Source: Metaphire vulgaris (Eukaryota > Annelida > Clitellata > Crassiclitellata > Megascolecidae). Taken from it: a stretch of DNA of 64,000 nt. The DNA is taken from positions 17,106,019-17,170,018 of the forward strand of contig CM030832.1 in the NCBI GenBank assembly GCA_018105865.1. The letters run 5' to 3'. This document shows, in pieces, positions 36,901-46,945 of the stretch (its first letter is position 1; every line of letters begins with the position of its first letter). The translations under genes and the position numbers were made by a program. Below the pieces are notes generated by a model that had not been told where the DNA came from, ran no database searches, and was given only the letters and a program-made list of their open reading frames with translations.

Positions 36901-38964
36901 AAAAAAATCAAACTTTTCACGATTAATCGATTAATTAAGTGTTAATACCCGCTGCCCTACCTAAAACATACAAATAAAAGTTAGTTAGCTCTTTTCAGTC
37001 CCACACTTTATGTTTCTGAGCCAAACATCTGTAATGCAGGCAAACAGAAAGCTAATGCAAACGACACAATCACTTTGAAAGCATAAATCAGACACAATCA
37101 ATAAAGGCGATACATTAACGTAAGATTAAAGTGCGTTTATCCGACAACGTCTACCAACCGCTGGATGAGGGCAAATGGGCGGATTAGCAAAAACGAAGGA
37201 TGAGGACTGTCCGGATCTAATTCAGTAGACATTTCTTCGGCGAAAATAAATTAAAACAGCAAAATATCGGCTTGATGAGAATATACTAGATTTTAATTTC
37301 TATGATTCGGTATGTATTTGAACCGAGTAGTTTAGGAGTCGAGTACGAGTCGGCGGATGAGTACTCGAGTACTCGCGTAAAACCGAAATACATGATTTTT
37401 GCGTCATGGCCCTCATTTAACCAAAGCAGAACGTAGATATAGTTATATCAATTTTTCGGATATTCAAACGTTTTGAAGTGTAGTATAAAGCTTTACGGAG
37501 AACAGAAACTATTTTGCCGGTAATAATGGTAGGCCAAATATTAATGAAATTCTTTGTTATTCTTTATTTATCTATGCTAATCAATCATTTAGTTATTCCT
37601 AACGAGTATTGACTTAAATATTACTCGACCCAATTTGGAGTCGAGTACTCCCGTTATAGGTTACTCATCCGCAGTCTTCTAATTCCTAAATTTCTAATCA
37701 AACTGCTGATTCCATGGAGTTATCATTGCTGGAGAGGACATTACGTCATTTCTAACCAGGCTGCGTGAAGCCAGTAGCGCGTCCCCTAAAAATAGGCACC
37801 TCATTAGCGGCCATTGGGTTGAATAGGACTCATACAGAAGTAATCAAAGTTATATCATTCCCTACTAAAATTTTTATAAATAATAACTTTGTTATTGGGA
37901 CTCCTCATTCATCATCCGCCACGGTTCTCATCAATTATGTATATTTATGCCCTCCTAACTGAAAGTTGACAGTTGATGACAGGGGCTAGGGGCAGTGCTA
38001 TTTCTATGATTCCCAATTTAGGCTTCGAGAAAATCAGGGGAAGGGTGTCGGAATTTTTAAGTCTCTCCCCGAAAAAAATCAATCAGGTCATCTGACAATA
38101 AAAGTTTGGGGGGGGGTGTCCTCCATACTTACTTTGGGGATATAGCATCCATTTTGCCCCCTCACATTAGGCAAATTTTCTCATCGACCTCGGTTCTGGG
38201 AGGGGGTTGGTGTTGGGGGTGTCAGGAGGGTGTAAAAATATCCCTGGTTTGGTTAAAAATTGTCCAAAACTTGTTGACATAATTAATCCAGCTCTTAGGC
38301 CTTATTGAAAACACGATTGATGTCATCAATCAGATCCACTTGCTATTTTTCAAACACAAATGTCGAACAATAGCATCTTAATCCGTCGCGGCTCCACATG
38401 GGAGTATAGGCTTGCCTCTATTGAGTGTCTGGCCCCAGTAGGTTCTGGAACCCTATACTTAATACTACATAACATACCTAGCAAAAAAACGGCAGATTAC
38501 ATGATAGCACACCCGCCGTCGCCATCGCCCCCTCTTGCCAAATCCTGGATCCGCCAGGCTGGTCTCATCCGGGGATCAATCAGATCGCCCTCCTAACTTA
38601 TTAGTACCTGGCACCCTGTTGGGACCCTCCTCATATAGGCTTCTCATCCGCCAGCCTTCTCATCCGCCAGGCTTCTCATCCGCCGATTCAAATACATACC
38701 GCCCCGCAATATCTAGTATATGTCTCATCCGCCCGCCGATTCGGACAACAATACTCATCCGCCGCGTTCATCCGCACGCTCATCCGCCAGCTCATCCGCC
38801 CCGCCCTCATCCGCCGATTAGACGAACCCCATTAACGTAAGATTAAAAGTGCGTTTATCCGACAACGTCTACCAACCGCTGAATATCATGGCAAATGTGA
38901 CTCCCATTACTCCAAAAAACGAAGAATACGGAGGACTGTCCGCGTGCTCTAATTCAGTAGACAT
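30998..38964 (-). CDS. ATP6V0C: V-type H+-ATPase 16-kDa proteolipid subunit c, 3 coding exons, 161 aa, complete
   Basis: Rotor-ring subunit of the V0 sector that carries protons across endosomal, lysosomal and plasma membranes. Exons: 38877-38964 (88 nt), 36367-36553 (187 nt), 30998-31208 (211 nt including stop). Phases 1 and 2 agree and all four splice sites are GT-AG. The joined protein starts [20 protein letters not shown] and continues through [63 protein letters not shown] and [13 protein letters not shown]. It has the family's four membrane helices, and the proton-binding glutamate of helix 4 is Glu143. The usual length is 155-160 aa. Intron 2 carries two mariner-type elements and a hAT/LINE nest; intron 1 carries a hAT MITE 46 bp from exon 2 and a damaged exon-1 copy at 37159-37232. 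The start is fixed by the conserved MST/MSE N-terminus. Confidence 0.97.
31311..31560. mobile_element. Mariner-like MITE, degenerate
   Basis: Left end TACAGTATAATCCGAATATG and right end CAATATGATGGGATTCCACT are roughly inverted (CAGT-G/A-AATCC). A related right end occurs at about 36135-36165. It begins about 100 bp upstream of ATP6V0C exon 3. Confidence 0.6.
31880..32777. mobile_element. Mariner/pogo-like non-autonomous element
   Basis: Ends CAGTAAAACCTCTTTAACC and GCTAAAGAGGTTTTACTG are inverted repeats within a TA target. Length 898 bp. Subterminal GGCGAG(T/C)-rich repeats lie at both ends. Contains a near-perfect palindrome centred on CATGGACTACTAGTAGTCCATG-like bases near 32160. Confidence 0.92.
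32906..34085. mobile_element. hAT element with AGACCAAGACC subterminal arrays
   Basis: Ends CAGAGATGTAGTC and GACTACATCCCTG, with a perfect 8-bp TSD ATGAATAG. Both ends carry arrays of AGACCAAGACC(A/G) units (about 32928-33085 and 33935-34075), the second read together with inverted GGTCTCGAG words. The 1180 bp contain no recognisable transposase; ORFs over the arrays are repeat artefacts. Confidence 0.95.
34116..35486 (-). mobile_element. RTE-like LINE, 5'-truncated, with TSD and (ATG)n tail
   Basis: Minus strand. The RT start has [19 protein letters not shown] and [18 protein letters not shown], then [12 protein letters not shown] broken G(S)RQGD block is followed by [20 protein letters not shown] (YADD-type catalytic motif as FADD), [22 protein letters not shown] and [12 protein letters not shown]. 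It ends in GATGATGATG. AGTGTAATGT flanks both sides (34106-34115 and 35487-35496). Several frameshifts; inactive. Confidence 0.93.
35500..36360. other. ATP6V0C intron 2 sequence without recognised gene
   Basis: AT-rich. It holds the tail of the old hAT to 35617 and a single mariner-like end at about 36135-36165; otherwise nothing recognised. Confidence 0.5.
36599..36959. mobile_element. hAT MITE (TAGGGCTGGTACTG family)
   Basis: Begins TAGGGCTGG and ends CGCTGCCCTA, with a perfect 8-bp TSD CCTAAAAC. Length 361 bp. The interior holds GATTAATCGATTAATT words. It ends 46 bp upstream of ATP6V0C exon 2. Confidence 0.92.
37112..37316. repeat. Damaged duplicate of the ATP6V0C exon-1 region
   Basis: Matches 38829-39042 in blocks: ACGTAAGATTAAA, GTGCGTTTATCCGACAACGT, CTACCAACCGCTG, AATTCAGTAGACATTTCTTC, CAAAATATCGGCTTG, TTTTAATTTCTATGATT. 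The homology resumes at about 37680 (CCTAAATTTCTAATC / CTAAATTTCTAATG) after an inserted repeat. See the pseudo-exon entry for replaced segments. Confidence 0.9.
37159..37232 (-). pseudogene. ATP6V0C: Non-functional copy of ATP6V0C exon 1
   Basis: Keeps the ATG, MSTEL and the splice donor GTTGGT but is 74 nt rather than 88 nt, so splicing to exon 2 would shift the frame. The frame reads [19 protein letters not shown] instead of the conserved helix-1 sequence. Four internal segments are replaced by GGATGAGG- and GGCGGATTAG-like words while the intervening bases are identical to the good copy. Confidence 0.85.
37317..37680. mobile_element. Probable hAT-like MITE with GAGTACTCGAGTACTCG words
   Basis: GAGTCGAGTACGAGTCGGCG and GAGTACTCGAGTACTCGCG on the left face GGAGTCGAGTACTCCCG and GGTTACTCATCCGC on the right. 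It interrupts the exon-1 duplicate. Clean ends and TSD are not visible, perhaps because the same word-replacement affects them. Confidence 0.5.
37835..38290. mobile_element. Scrambled Harbinger-like MITE copy
   Basis: Retains pieces of the GGGCTGTCCATTAATTACGT family, for example ATAATAACTTTGTTATTGGG, CTGAAAGTTGACAGTTG and AACTTGTTGACATAATTAAT. Expected intermediate bases and the terminal GGACAGCCCC are missing or replaced, and a foreign block (about 37990-38240) lies inside. Confidence 0.6.
38385..38560. mobile_element. Scrambled copy of the CAGTGGCGGCTCC hAT MITE
   Basis: Contains GCGGCTCCACATGGG, ATTGAGTGTCTGGCCCC, GAACCCTATACTTAATACTA and CTTGCCAAATCCTGGA, in the same order as 42024-42189. 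The terminal GCCGCCACTG is replaced by TCCGCCAGG. Confidence 0.7.
38550..38822. repeat. Irregular cluster of CTCATCCGCC words
   Basis: TCATCCGC(C/A) occurs about ten times in 190 bp at uneven spacing, separated by short unique-looking strings. It borders the intact ATP6V0C exon 1 on its 3' side. No period, so it is not a standard minisatellite. Confidence 0.85.
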
Positions 38965-39099
38965 TTCTTCGGCGAAAATAAATTAAAAACAGCAAAATAT
39001 CGGCTTGTCTTCTAATCATATGATTTTAATTTCTATGATTCTAAATTTCTAATGCTCTGCTGATCCAAGCTGCTGATAGTGATTAGTGATAGATAACAC

Positions 39100-39770
39100 T
39101 GCATAGCCTAAAGAGGCAGCAGTCGAAACAGCGCCACCTGGACGTCGATATCGTAATCATGTAAAAATATATTGTGTTTTTGAAAATTACGGAGCAATAA
39201 ATTGCCAATAATAAATTACCAATAATAATTTTTCTGGTTTAAGTTATTATTTTTATCGAAGGTCTTGGCACAGGCTACCACGCAATGGTTATGAATGCTG
39301 GTAGTCAAACTCAAAACTCTAGAGCTGTCAGCCTGTTACGGTTTCACCTCGTGCAGTTTCGGTCGGTTTCGGTTCGGTTTTAACCGAAAAACAGCGGTTT
39401 CGGTTCGGTTTTTTGAACATCACTAGAATCATTAATGCACTTCATTGCAGTTCAATCAATGCACAGCTTTTAAGCGTTAAAAATAACGAACGTTGTTCTT
39501 CTCATAGACTTTAATATCACAAGACAGAGTCGAAACAGCGGTATCTGAAAATCGAAAATCGTAATTTCATTTTAGTACAATGCTGTCATGGTGTGTTTCA
39601 AATAAATTATAAGCTGTAGATATAGATATATATATATACACATATATATATACATATAGACAATGGTTAATGACAATTTTTTCCAAAATGGTGGATTTTA
39701 TTCAATTTTTATCGAAGGTCTTGTACACAGGACATGCAAAACTCATACGACCAATGGTTATGAATGTTTC
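39100..39770. repeat. Diverged local duplication upstream of ATP6V0C exon 1, split by a hAT fragment
   Basis: GTCGAAACAGCG and TTTTTATCGAAGGTCTTG followed by CAATGGTTATGAATG occur at about 39121-39295 and again at about 39530-39765. Between them lies a fragment of the TAGTGCTGTTACGG hAT (about 39322-39525). This may be the promoter side of the gene. Confidence 0.75.
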
Positions 39771-39810
39771 TCCTTTAATCAATCTCATTTTCATAGAGAC
39801 TTGTTAAATA

Positions 39811-39811
<1 letters not shown>

Positions 39812-39880
<69 letters not shown>
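39812..39880. repeat. (ATT)n microsatellite
   Basis: About 23 perfect TTA units. Confidence 0.95.
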
Positions 39881-40187
39881 TTAAAACAATTAACCCATAA
39901 CACAAAAAGATGTGGTGTTTCTGTTGAGCCATCAGATTGTTTTCAATAATCACTAAAATTTGTCTCTAATAATGATTCAGACTTGCACATCCGTTACAGA
40001 AAATTTGCCTCCTCGGCTTTTAGTGCATAATAAAAATAATAATAATATTTGTTCTCTCTGATTTTAGATTCCCTTCCTAATTAGAATTTCTTTGTCAAAT
40101 ATTTCTCTATCAAATAATTTTATATACAACTCAGCATGTAAGATTATCACAGATCAAGGAATTACACAAGCATTGGAATTATTTTCA

Positions 40188-40378
40188 GCTGACCAGTGGC
40201 TGCTCAGGGAGGCCAGGAGTTTCAAAGGGCCAGTGCCCCCCCAACTAATTCATGGCCCTCCTGTTGGGATATATGATATACATATAACAACAAATATATA
40301 TGATTAGAAGTTGCCACCCTAACGCCCCCTTGCCAAATCCTGGATATATATCCAGAAAAACTCCATTACTATATAGAC
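40188..40378. mobile_element. Fragmentary CAGTGGC(G/T)GCTC hAT MITE
   Basis: Starts CAGTGGCTGCTCAGGG and contains GATTAGAAGTTGCCACCCTA and CTTGCCAAATCCTGGATA, as in 52833-53014 and 42024-42189. Confidence 0.6.
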
Positions 40379-40699
40379 CTATTATTTGAGAAACAAACGG
40401 CGCTTGTCATTGGTCGGAACAACGACGCCTTGATTGGTCGGAAAACGACGCCTATTGTGATTGGTTTGTTTTGCTGTCCCTTCAACTTTGTCTTTGGTCT
40501 GACTTTGCCATAGAGACGGACATCTAGTGTTTATAATAAATCTATGGTTCTTCTGTCATGTTTATGTCTCTATGATGAGTCAAACATAGGTATGATAGGT
40601 CACATCCTTGTCAAACCAATGCCTCCCATTGCCATTGTCTAGTTAACAGACAAGTACTACTATGCAGCGGTCCTTAGCGGACAGCGTTTAATATCAAAT

Positions 40700-41274
40700 T
40701 CTAAAGTTCAATAGTTGCCTTGATTCAGTTTGATCAATGTCAGCTTTTCAAACATCACATCAGATAGCCTGTTCCCTCTTGGCGTCTCAATTAAGGCTGC
40801 TATGCTAAATAGGCGCTCAACAGCTGCTGAAGATGGAATAGCAGTGTTGAATCTGATGAACAGCTTTCTGATGATGTGGTAATTGTCGAGGTGCTGCATA
40901 CTGGTGTTCGTGTCTGACAAGTATAACAGTATGAAGTATGACTGGATTAGATAATTACCTAGAGGAAATGGTCCAGGATGACATGAAAAAAATAATTTTA
41001 CTATAAGTAGTGCTGACAAAAGCCGCATAACCGGGGTTGTTTTCATTAAGCATGACAGAAAATGATTTTGAAAATGATTTTGAGGTATACAAAATCATAA
41101 AATCACATAACATATGATTTGAAATCAAAATCACGCATCTTCATGTGATTTGAAATCAAAATCAAAAATCGTGTCATATGATTTTAAATCGTGATTTTAA
41201 ATCATTTGATTTTAAATCGTGATTTTAAATCATTTGATTTTAAATCATTTGATTTTAAATCTTCCCCAGCACTG
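40700..41274 (-). pseudogene. hAT transposase C-terminal (dimerisation) remnant with element end
   Basis: The minus strand reads FNTAIPSSAAVERLFSIAAL then GNRLSDVMFEKLTLIKLN, the hATC dimerisation domain, ending at a stop near 40708. To its right are repeated GATTTTAAATCATTT words and the terminal CCCCAGCACTG at 41274. The catalytic N-terminal part is missing and the opposite element end was not found. Confidence 0.85.
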
Positions 41275-41737
41275 CGCATTGGACAGAGCGAGGGAGCAAG
41301 AAGTGATGCCCGAATCATCCCGAATGGATGGGTTTAAGGCATTCCAAAAGAGGGTCCAGTCACTGTGAATGCTCGACACTGAGTAAAAGCAGCGCGTGAC
41401 CTGGGACATAAACACCCTTCAAAACAGTGGAGCAGAACAGGCGATGAGCAGTGGAAGAGGGTGATTTGAAAAGTTCAGTAATGTACGACGGGGCTTGACC
41501 TCGAAGAGCAGCAGACACAATAACAATAATTACTTGTTGGAATTTAATGCGGTCAGAAATTGGAAGCCAGTGGAGGGTGTTAAGCATTAAGTGTGAGATG
41601 CTAGAGTGGCGAGGAACTTTAGCCACAAGACGAGCTGCAGAATTTAGGACAGATTGCAGAATGGAGAGCAGGTTTTTGGGCAGACCAAGATAAAGAGGAT
41701 TGCAATAGTCTAGTCTGCTAGCAACAAAAGCATGAAC

Positions 41738-42660
41738 AGGTTGCTAGGGTTTCCAGGTCCCTGTCTCCCAAATACCGGACACTAGTGTAGGTGGCAAAAA
41801 AAATAATCCTAACCCTAATCCAACAATTCGAAATTTGAATAGTTCTAGTCTACGTCACTGGTTCACTGCTTCCTCAAACCATTGTAAGTAAGTAAGTAAG
41901 TAAAATATCTTGAATTTCTATATATTCTATGTAAGTAAAGTAAAATCTCGTATATTTATATAGCGCTTTTGTGAAATTTGTGGGCAGCACAACACAGTAG
42001 CTGCTCATTCTTAGACGCTCAGCCAGTGGCGGCTCCAGGATTTGGCAAGTTGGGTGGGGGTGGGGTGGGGTGGCAACTTCTAATCATGGGGGCCAACCAT
42101 TTGTTGTTACGTATGTAGCATAAAGTATAGGGTTCCAACGGGGGGTAGGCACTCAATAGGAGGCATGGGCCCCTGTGGAGCTGCCACTGCGCTCACTGCC
42201 GCTCAGCCTCTCTTAAAATAGCTATGGAAAGGTGAAAGATCAGCCAGACAATAGTCAATATTCGAAGGGCAGTGAGGCTAGGTTGTTACAGCTATGGAGG
42301 AAATGATTTCAGCAAAAGGAAGGATATAAGTTTAGACCTGAAGACTTGAGTAGATAATGCAGGAATTATAGGAAATGAGGATACAGAATTTATTGTTTGG
42401 TCGTGTCCATGTTCTACAGAGTACAGACTACAGTTGAAATAGCTATAGGCCTATCCTATCCGAAGTTTAATGGTCAGCCGGGCAAAGTCAAATCCAGAAA
42501 TCAGACTGTACTAGACTGAGAGTGACTTATTTGCTGTAGTTTTGTAGTTTGCAAGAAAATACCGGACACATGAATGTCCGGTAATGCCTCCAATTTTTCA
42601 CCGGACAAATTATACCTAAATACCGAACAGTCCGGTCAAATACCGGACACCTGGCAAACC
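41738..42660. mobile_element. MITE with ACCGGACA repeats, holding a LINE tail and a nested hAT
   Basis: Left end AGGTTGCTAGGGTTTCCAGG and right end ACACCTGGCAAACCTATT are roughly inverted, with AAATACCGGACAC near both. Inside are a minus-oriented LINE 3' tail (about 41885-42480) and a hAT MITE (42024-42189). Confidence 0.65.
42024..42189. mobile_element. hAT MITE (CAGTGGCGGCTCC family)
   Basis: Begins CAGTGGCGGCTCCAGG and ends GGAGCTGCCACTG. Flanks CGCTCAGC and CGCTCACT are similar at 7 of 8. It cuts a LINE 3' tail whose two halves (CGCTCAG / CCTCTCTTAAAATAGC) can be rejoined. Confidence 0.85.
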
Positions 42661-43511
42661 TATTAAATTAAATGGCTGCAGACAACGAAAGTGAAGAACG
42701 AATATCCCTAATTTGCCTAAGTTGGTAAAATCAGGATCTAGAGCAGTGCTGTCCAACCTTTTTGACAACGCGGGTCACTTTAAAACTTTCTCAGAGCCGC
42801 GGGCCGCAGCACAAAATTTTGTTTAATTTAATTGCAACACCTATAAAAACAATAGGCCTACCAAATACAGGTACCAAGGTTTTTTATATAATTTGAGAAA
42901 GATAGATTAGGAAAGAGAGAGTTCAGTAAGTCATGATCAATTTTTGAGTGCAGATGTTTAGTGCCAAACCAGATAAGTTGAGTTTTGTCAAGGTTCAGTC
43001 GAAGTCTATTAGAGAACACCCAATCCCGAAGAGTTGGAATTACACCGTCTACTGATTGAATGAGCTCAGACTGAGAAGAGTGAGGGCCATGTGACCATGT
43101 CGGCAAATTTGAATGTCATCAGCATAGACGCCATAGAGCATAGAGTGAAGCCAAAAGAGCCAATTAAAGAGCAAAGGTCAGCAGTGTAAAGTAGGTACAA
43201 CAATATAGTTCGGCTCTGATTTTAGACAGGCATCGCCGAACTTAGTCTACATACTTGCTAACAAATGTCTCTTTTCAGACATCGAACTTTTCCATGCCAT
43301 TTAATGATTTAACGTTGTCATTCATTAAAGAAACATTTTGGCGCGCAACGAAATTTAAGACTGTTCCATCTAAATGCCCCATATCTGGCCCGTCGGAAAT
43401 CGGAACTAGGCCTGGGTGCAGAGGTGCAGTTGCACACCCTGAAAAATTTAAGGGGTGCGCTTTACCTCTGGAAGGCAAAAACTATGGCTACAGTTCACCC
43501 TCTTGCGTCGG

Positions 43512-43593
43512 CAGGCCCTCCGAGAGAAATTCCGGGCCCCTGTGCAGAATGGCCGACGGGCCCTTGACAAGTCATAATTTTTTCTTGACGACC

Positions 43594-43624
<31 letters not shown>

Positions 43625-43670
43625 CGTCAGCCGTTTTACTATAAATGTTTACGACCTTTTATGTTGACGA

Positions 43671-43716
<46 letters not shown>

Positions 43717-43920
43717 CGTCATCTGCCGTTTATTTAGCACTGTGTCCCGGGCCCCCTTGTGCTCGCCGGGCCCCTCTGCTGAACTGACATTTTAAACCGT
43801 TCTTTAGTGTTATTATTCATTTTATTGTTAATTATACATATTCATCATCGGCCCGGGCCCCCTCCAGACCGCCGGGCCCCTGTGCAGTTGCCCCCCCTGC
43901 CCCCCCTCTCGGAGGGCCTG
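43512..43920. mobile_element. hAT MITE (CAGGCCCTCCGAGAG family) with two long poly-T runs
   Basis: Perfect inverted ends CAGGCCCTCCGAGAG and CTCTCGGAGGGCCTG with perfect 8-bp TSD TGCGTCGG. Two GACGACC-T(n)-GCTCGTCA units carry T runs of about 29 and 41 bases. Confidence 0.96.
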
Positions 43921-43936
43921 TGCGTCGGATTCATAA

Positions 43937-44351
43937 GGGGCTGTCCATTAATTACGTCAACAATTTAGGGGAGAGGGGTTTGAAAAAGTTTGGCAGTTGT
44001 TGACAGGGGAGGGGGTCAAGAGAAGTTGACGTCAACAATTTCACTTTTTACAAATAATCAAAAATAGGAAATTTCATGGAATACTATACTACTTATTACA
44101 ATGGAAAAAGCATGGCAAAAAGGGTCATCACCAACACATTTTGACGTTCGATGAGCAAAACAAGAAAAAATGGTCGTCACTGCAAATATAATAGCCTTGT
44201 TATTGGGACCTGTCATTGATTTTTTTTTTTTGGGGGTCAAAAGTTTTTGACGTAATTATAGGGAAGGGGTAACTGAAAGTTGACAGTTGTTGACAAGGTG
44301 GAGGGGGTCAAAAATTGCCCAAAAATTGTTGACATAATTAATGGACAGCCC
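43937..44351. mobile_element. Harbinger-like MITE
   Basis: GGGGCTGTCCATTAATTACG ... TTAATGGACAGCCC with TAA on both sides. It starts 8 bp after the TSD of the preceding hAT. Confidence 0.93.
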
Positions 44352-44368
44352 TAAGGAGGAACAGCTAA

Positions 44369-44797
44369 GGGGCTGTCCATTAAATACGTCAACAATTTAG
44401 GGGGAAGGGGTTTGAAAAAGTTTGACAGTTGTTGACAGGGGGAGGGGGTCAAGAGAAGTTGACGTCAGCAATTTCACTTTTTACAAATAATCAAAAAATA
44501 GGAAATTTCATGGAATACTATGCTACTTATTACAATGGAAAAAGCATGGCAAAAAGGCCCGTGAAAAGGGTCATCACCACCACATTTTGACACTCGATGA
44601 GCAAAACAGGGAAAAATGGTCATCACCGCAAAAAATAATAACCTTGTTATTAGGACCTGCCATTGATCTTTGGAGGGGGGTCAACAGTTTTTGACGTAAT
44701 TATGGGGGAGGGTAACTGAAATTAAGTTGACAGTTGTTGACAAAAGGGAGGGGTCAAAATTGGCCAACAATTGTTGACATAATTAATGGACAGCCCC
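44369..44797. mobile_element. Harbinger-like MITE, tandem neighbour
   Basis: Same family, with its own TAA flanks and full GGGGCTGTCC / GGACAGCCCC ends, 17 bp from the previous copy and in the same orientation. Confidence 0.93.
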
Positions 44798-44895
44798 TAA
44801 CAAGTTAAAACATGCCAATTTACCACATGCATGGCCAACGAAATGCACCCTCTGCAGAATAGTGCTGTTACGGTTTCACCTCGAGCAGTCTCTGT

Positions 44896-46880
44896 TAGAG
44901 CTGGGTCGATTACGATTATTTTTTCCGATTACGATTACGATTATTTTCGATTATTTTTCACGATTACGATTTCGATTACGATTACGGTTTTTTAAATAAT
45001 CGCGATTTCGATTTCGATTATTATAATATAATATAACAAGGTTTAAAGTGGTTCAGTAGGGACTGCCCTGTGTGAGAACCACTGTATTTCACAGTACCTT
45101 TAGAAACTGGCTTTCCCGCCATATTTTACAGTATTCGGCAATCCTCTGTGTATCGATGCTCAGTTGGTCCTCAACAGGGATATTTCTACACCCCTAACAC
45201 CCCCAACACCCCCAATTTGAGGTCGACACCCCCTAACATTTGGTGATGTGACAATGATATGCATACAGAATGCATATTTATTTATTTATTTATTTATTGA
45301 CAATTTATATAGCGCAGTAGACAAGGCTAAGGCCTACAACAAGAGCGCTTAACACAGTTCATATCCAATATTAAATAAATGTGTCTTCAAATTTCTAATG
45401 AAAAGTCCAGCTGAGACTGCTCCAGTCACATTGTCTGGAAGAGAGTTCCACAGGGCGGGATTCCCCCGCGCGAATGATCTTTCCCCAAACTTAGGGGTCT
45501 TGGACGGGGGAGGGACCAACAACTGCACTCTCCGACTGGACCTAAGAACCGATCTCCTCTCGAACACAGTCGATCTTCGTACAAGCACAGTTAGATAATC
45601 AGGACAGAGTGGATCGTGTAAAGCCCGAAACGTAAGCCAACAGCACTTGTAGACAATGCGCTGTGGAACACGGAGCCAGTGGAGTCGATCTCTAAGGCCG
45701 GAGAGGAGTGATTGGTCCTGAACACCCCCAAACAGGCCCATTCAGAGGGGGGCTAGGATGGCCATTCGGCCCGGGCCTCCATCATTTTGGGGACCTCCCT
45801 TTGTTTCCTTGTCGAGAATTCTGGGAGAGCTAGAAAGCTAGATAGCTACTACTAGAAGGGGCCTCAAAATTTGGTGATGACCTTTTTGCTTGTTGATAAT
45901 TTTGGGATTTTGGGAAAGCTAGGAAGGTATTCTGCGGTCCTCAAAATTGTGATTACCTTTTTCGCTTGTCAAAATTTTAATTGTTGGGAAGGCTAGGAGA
46001 GGCCTCGAAATTCCAACTGGCCTGGACCTCCTTCAGCCTCTGAAGAGGCCTGCCCCAAATGGAGAAATAGACCCCACAACTTTATCCTCGGATGACTTTT
46101 TGCTTGTCAGACTTTTTGTGAGTCTCTATAACGGTTTTTTGCTTGTCAGCCTTTTCGGTAGAGACTTCCAAATTTCTGACACTCCCAGATTTTCCTGACA
46201 CCCCAAATTCACAATCCTACAATCCTAGAAATAAACACACCCCAGATTTTCCCTGACACCCTCCCCAATTCACAATCCTAGAAATAACCCTGGTCTTCAA
46301 TCTCCTTAAAGGATCGAGCCTGGGTGGCAAGACCGATATCGTCAGCGTATCCAAACTTTCTACTGATGGTACCAGGTAGGCCTAAGTCGTTTGTAGGCCT
46401 ATAGGCCTACAAATTGAATAACGTGGGGGCTAGAACTGGATCCTATGGTAGACCGTTTCGTCGACGTCTCCAGGAGCTGACATCTCCCAAGTGAACTCAG
46501 AACCGTCTGTTAGAGATGAGTATTTCCACAAGTTGACAGAACCAGGGTGGCAAGTTGAGCGAGAGTTTGTACATTAAACCCATCTGACACACCGTATCGA
46601 AAGTTGCTGTCAAACCCAGAAAGATGGTTACCTGTCTTTAGACGCTGTTGAATCCATTTTCAATGAAAATCTTATAATCAACGGTAAATTGATCTTTCTT
46701 TGAATCGGAAATATTGTATAATATCACTTACGGGAATAATCGAAAAATAATCGCGATTTCGATTATTTTTTCGACGATTATCGATTATTTCGATTTATTT
46801 AATAATCGTGTCGATTACGATTACGATTTTTTCAAAAATCGCGATTTCGATTTCGATTTCGATTAATCGACCCACCCCTA
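44896..46880. mobile_element. hAT element nested in a hAT
   Basis: Begins TAGAGCTGGGTCGATTACG and ends TCGACCCACCCCTA, with perfect 8-bp TSD GTCTCTGT (44888-44895 and 46881-46888). Subterminal arrays of CGATTACGATT / AATCGCGATTTCG. The interior is LINE debris. Confidence 0.95.
45265..46640 (-). mobile_element. LINE debris inside the nested hAT
   Basis: Minus strand: an RT block with FLGL(T)A-like and QLVEILISNRRF, GLP-stop-DPVLAPTLFN, then KFGYADDIGLATQARSF (YADD catalytic motif, about 46300-46380). An intact frame (45349-45741) carries LHWLRVPQRIVYKCCWLTF and RGNPALWNSLPDNVTGAVS. A (TTTA)n tail lies at 45268-45300. Bases 45750-46280 are a later insertion. Confidence 0.88.
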
Positions 46881-46945
46881 GTCTCTGTCGGTTTCGGTTC
46901 GGTTTGGACCGAAAAACCGCGGTTTCGGTTCGGTTCGTTTTTTTA

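Larger units (their letters stand above)
41285..43240 (-). mobile_element. CR1/L2-like LINE, interrupted by MITEs
   Basis: Minus strand from 43240: YADDIQIC (RT catalytic motif, about 43110-43135), then LRDWVFSNRLRLNLDKTQLI and IKNLG (42870-43040). After interruptions it continues VHAFVASRLDYCNPLYLGLP (41700-41745), LHWLPISDRIKF and APSYITELF, and stops at 41360. The interruptions are an apparent hAT fragment starting CAGTGCTGTCCAACC (about 42747-42870) and the block 41738-42660. Frameshifts are present. Confidence 0.88.

Noticed and set aside
37159..37232. Alternative first exon of ATP6V0C
   Set aside because: Length 74 nt would shift the frame into exon 2, and the helix-1 residues are lost.
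38535..38840. 101-aa open frame rich in HPP/RPP
   Set aside because: Produced by translating the CTCATCCGCC cluster; no conserved content.
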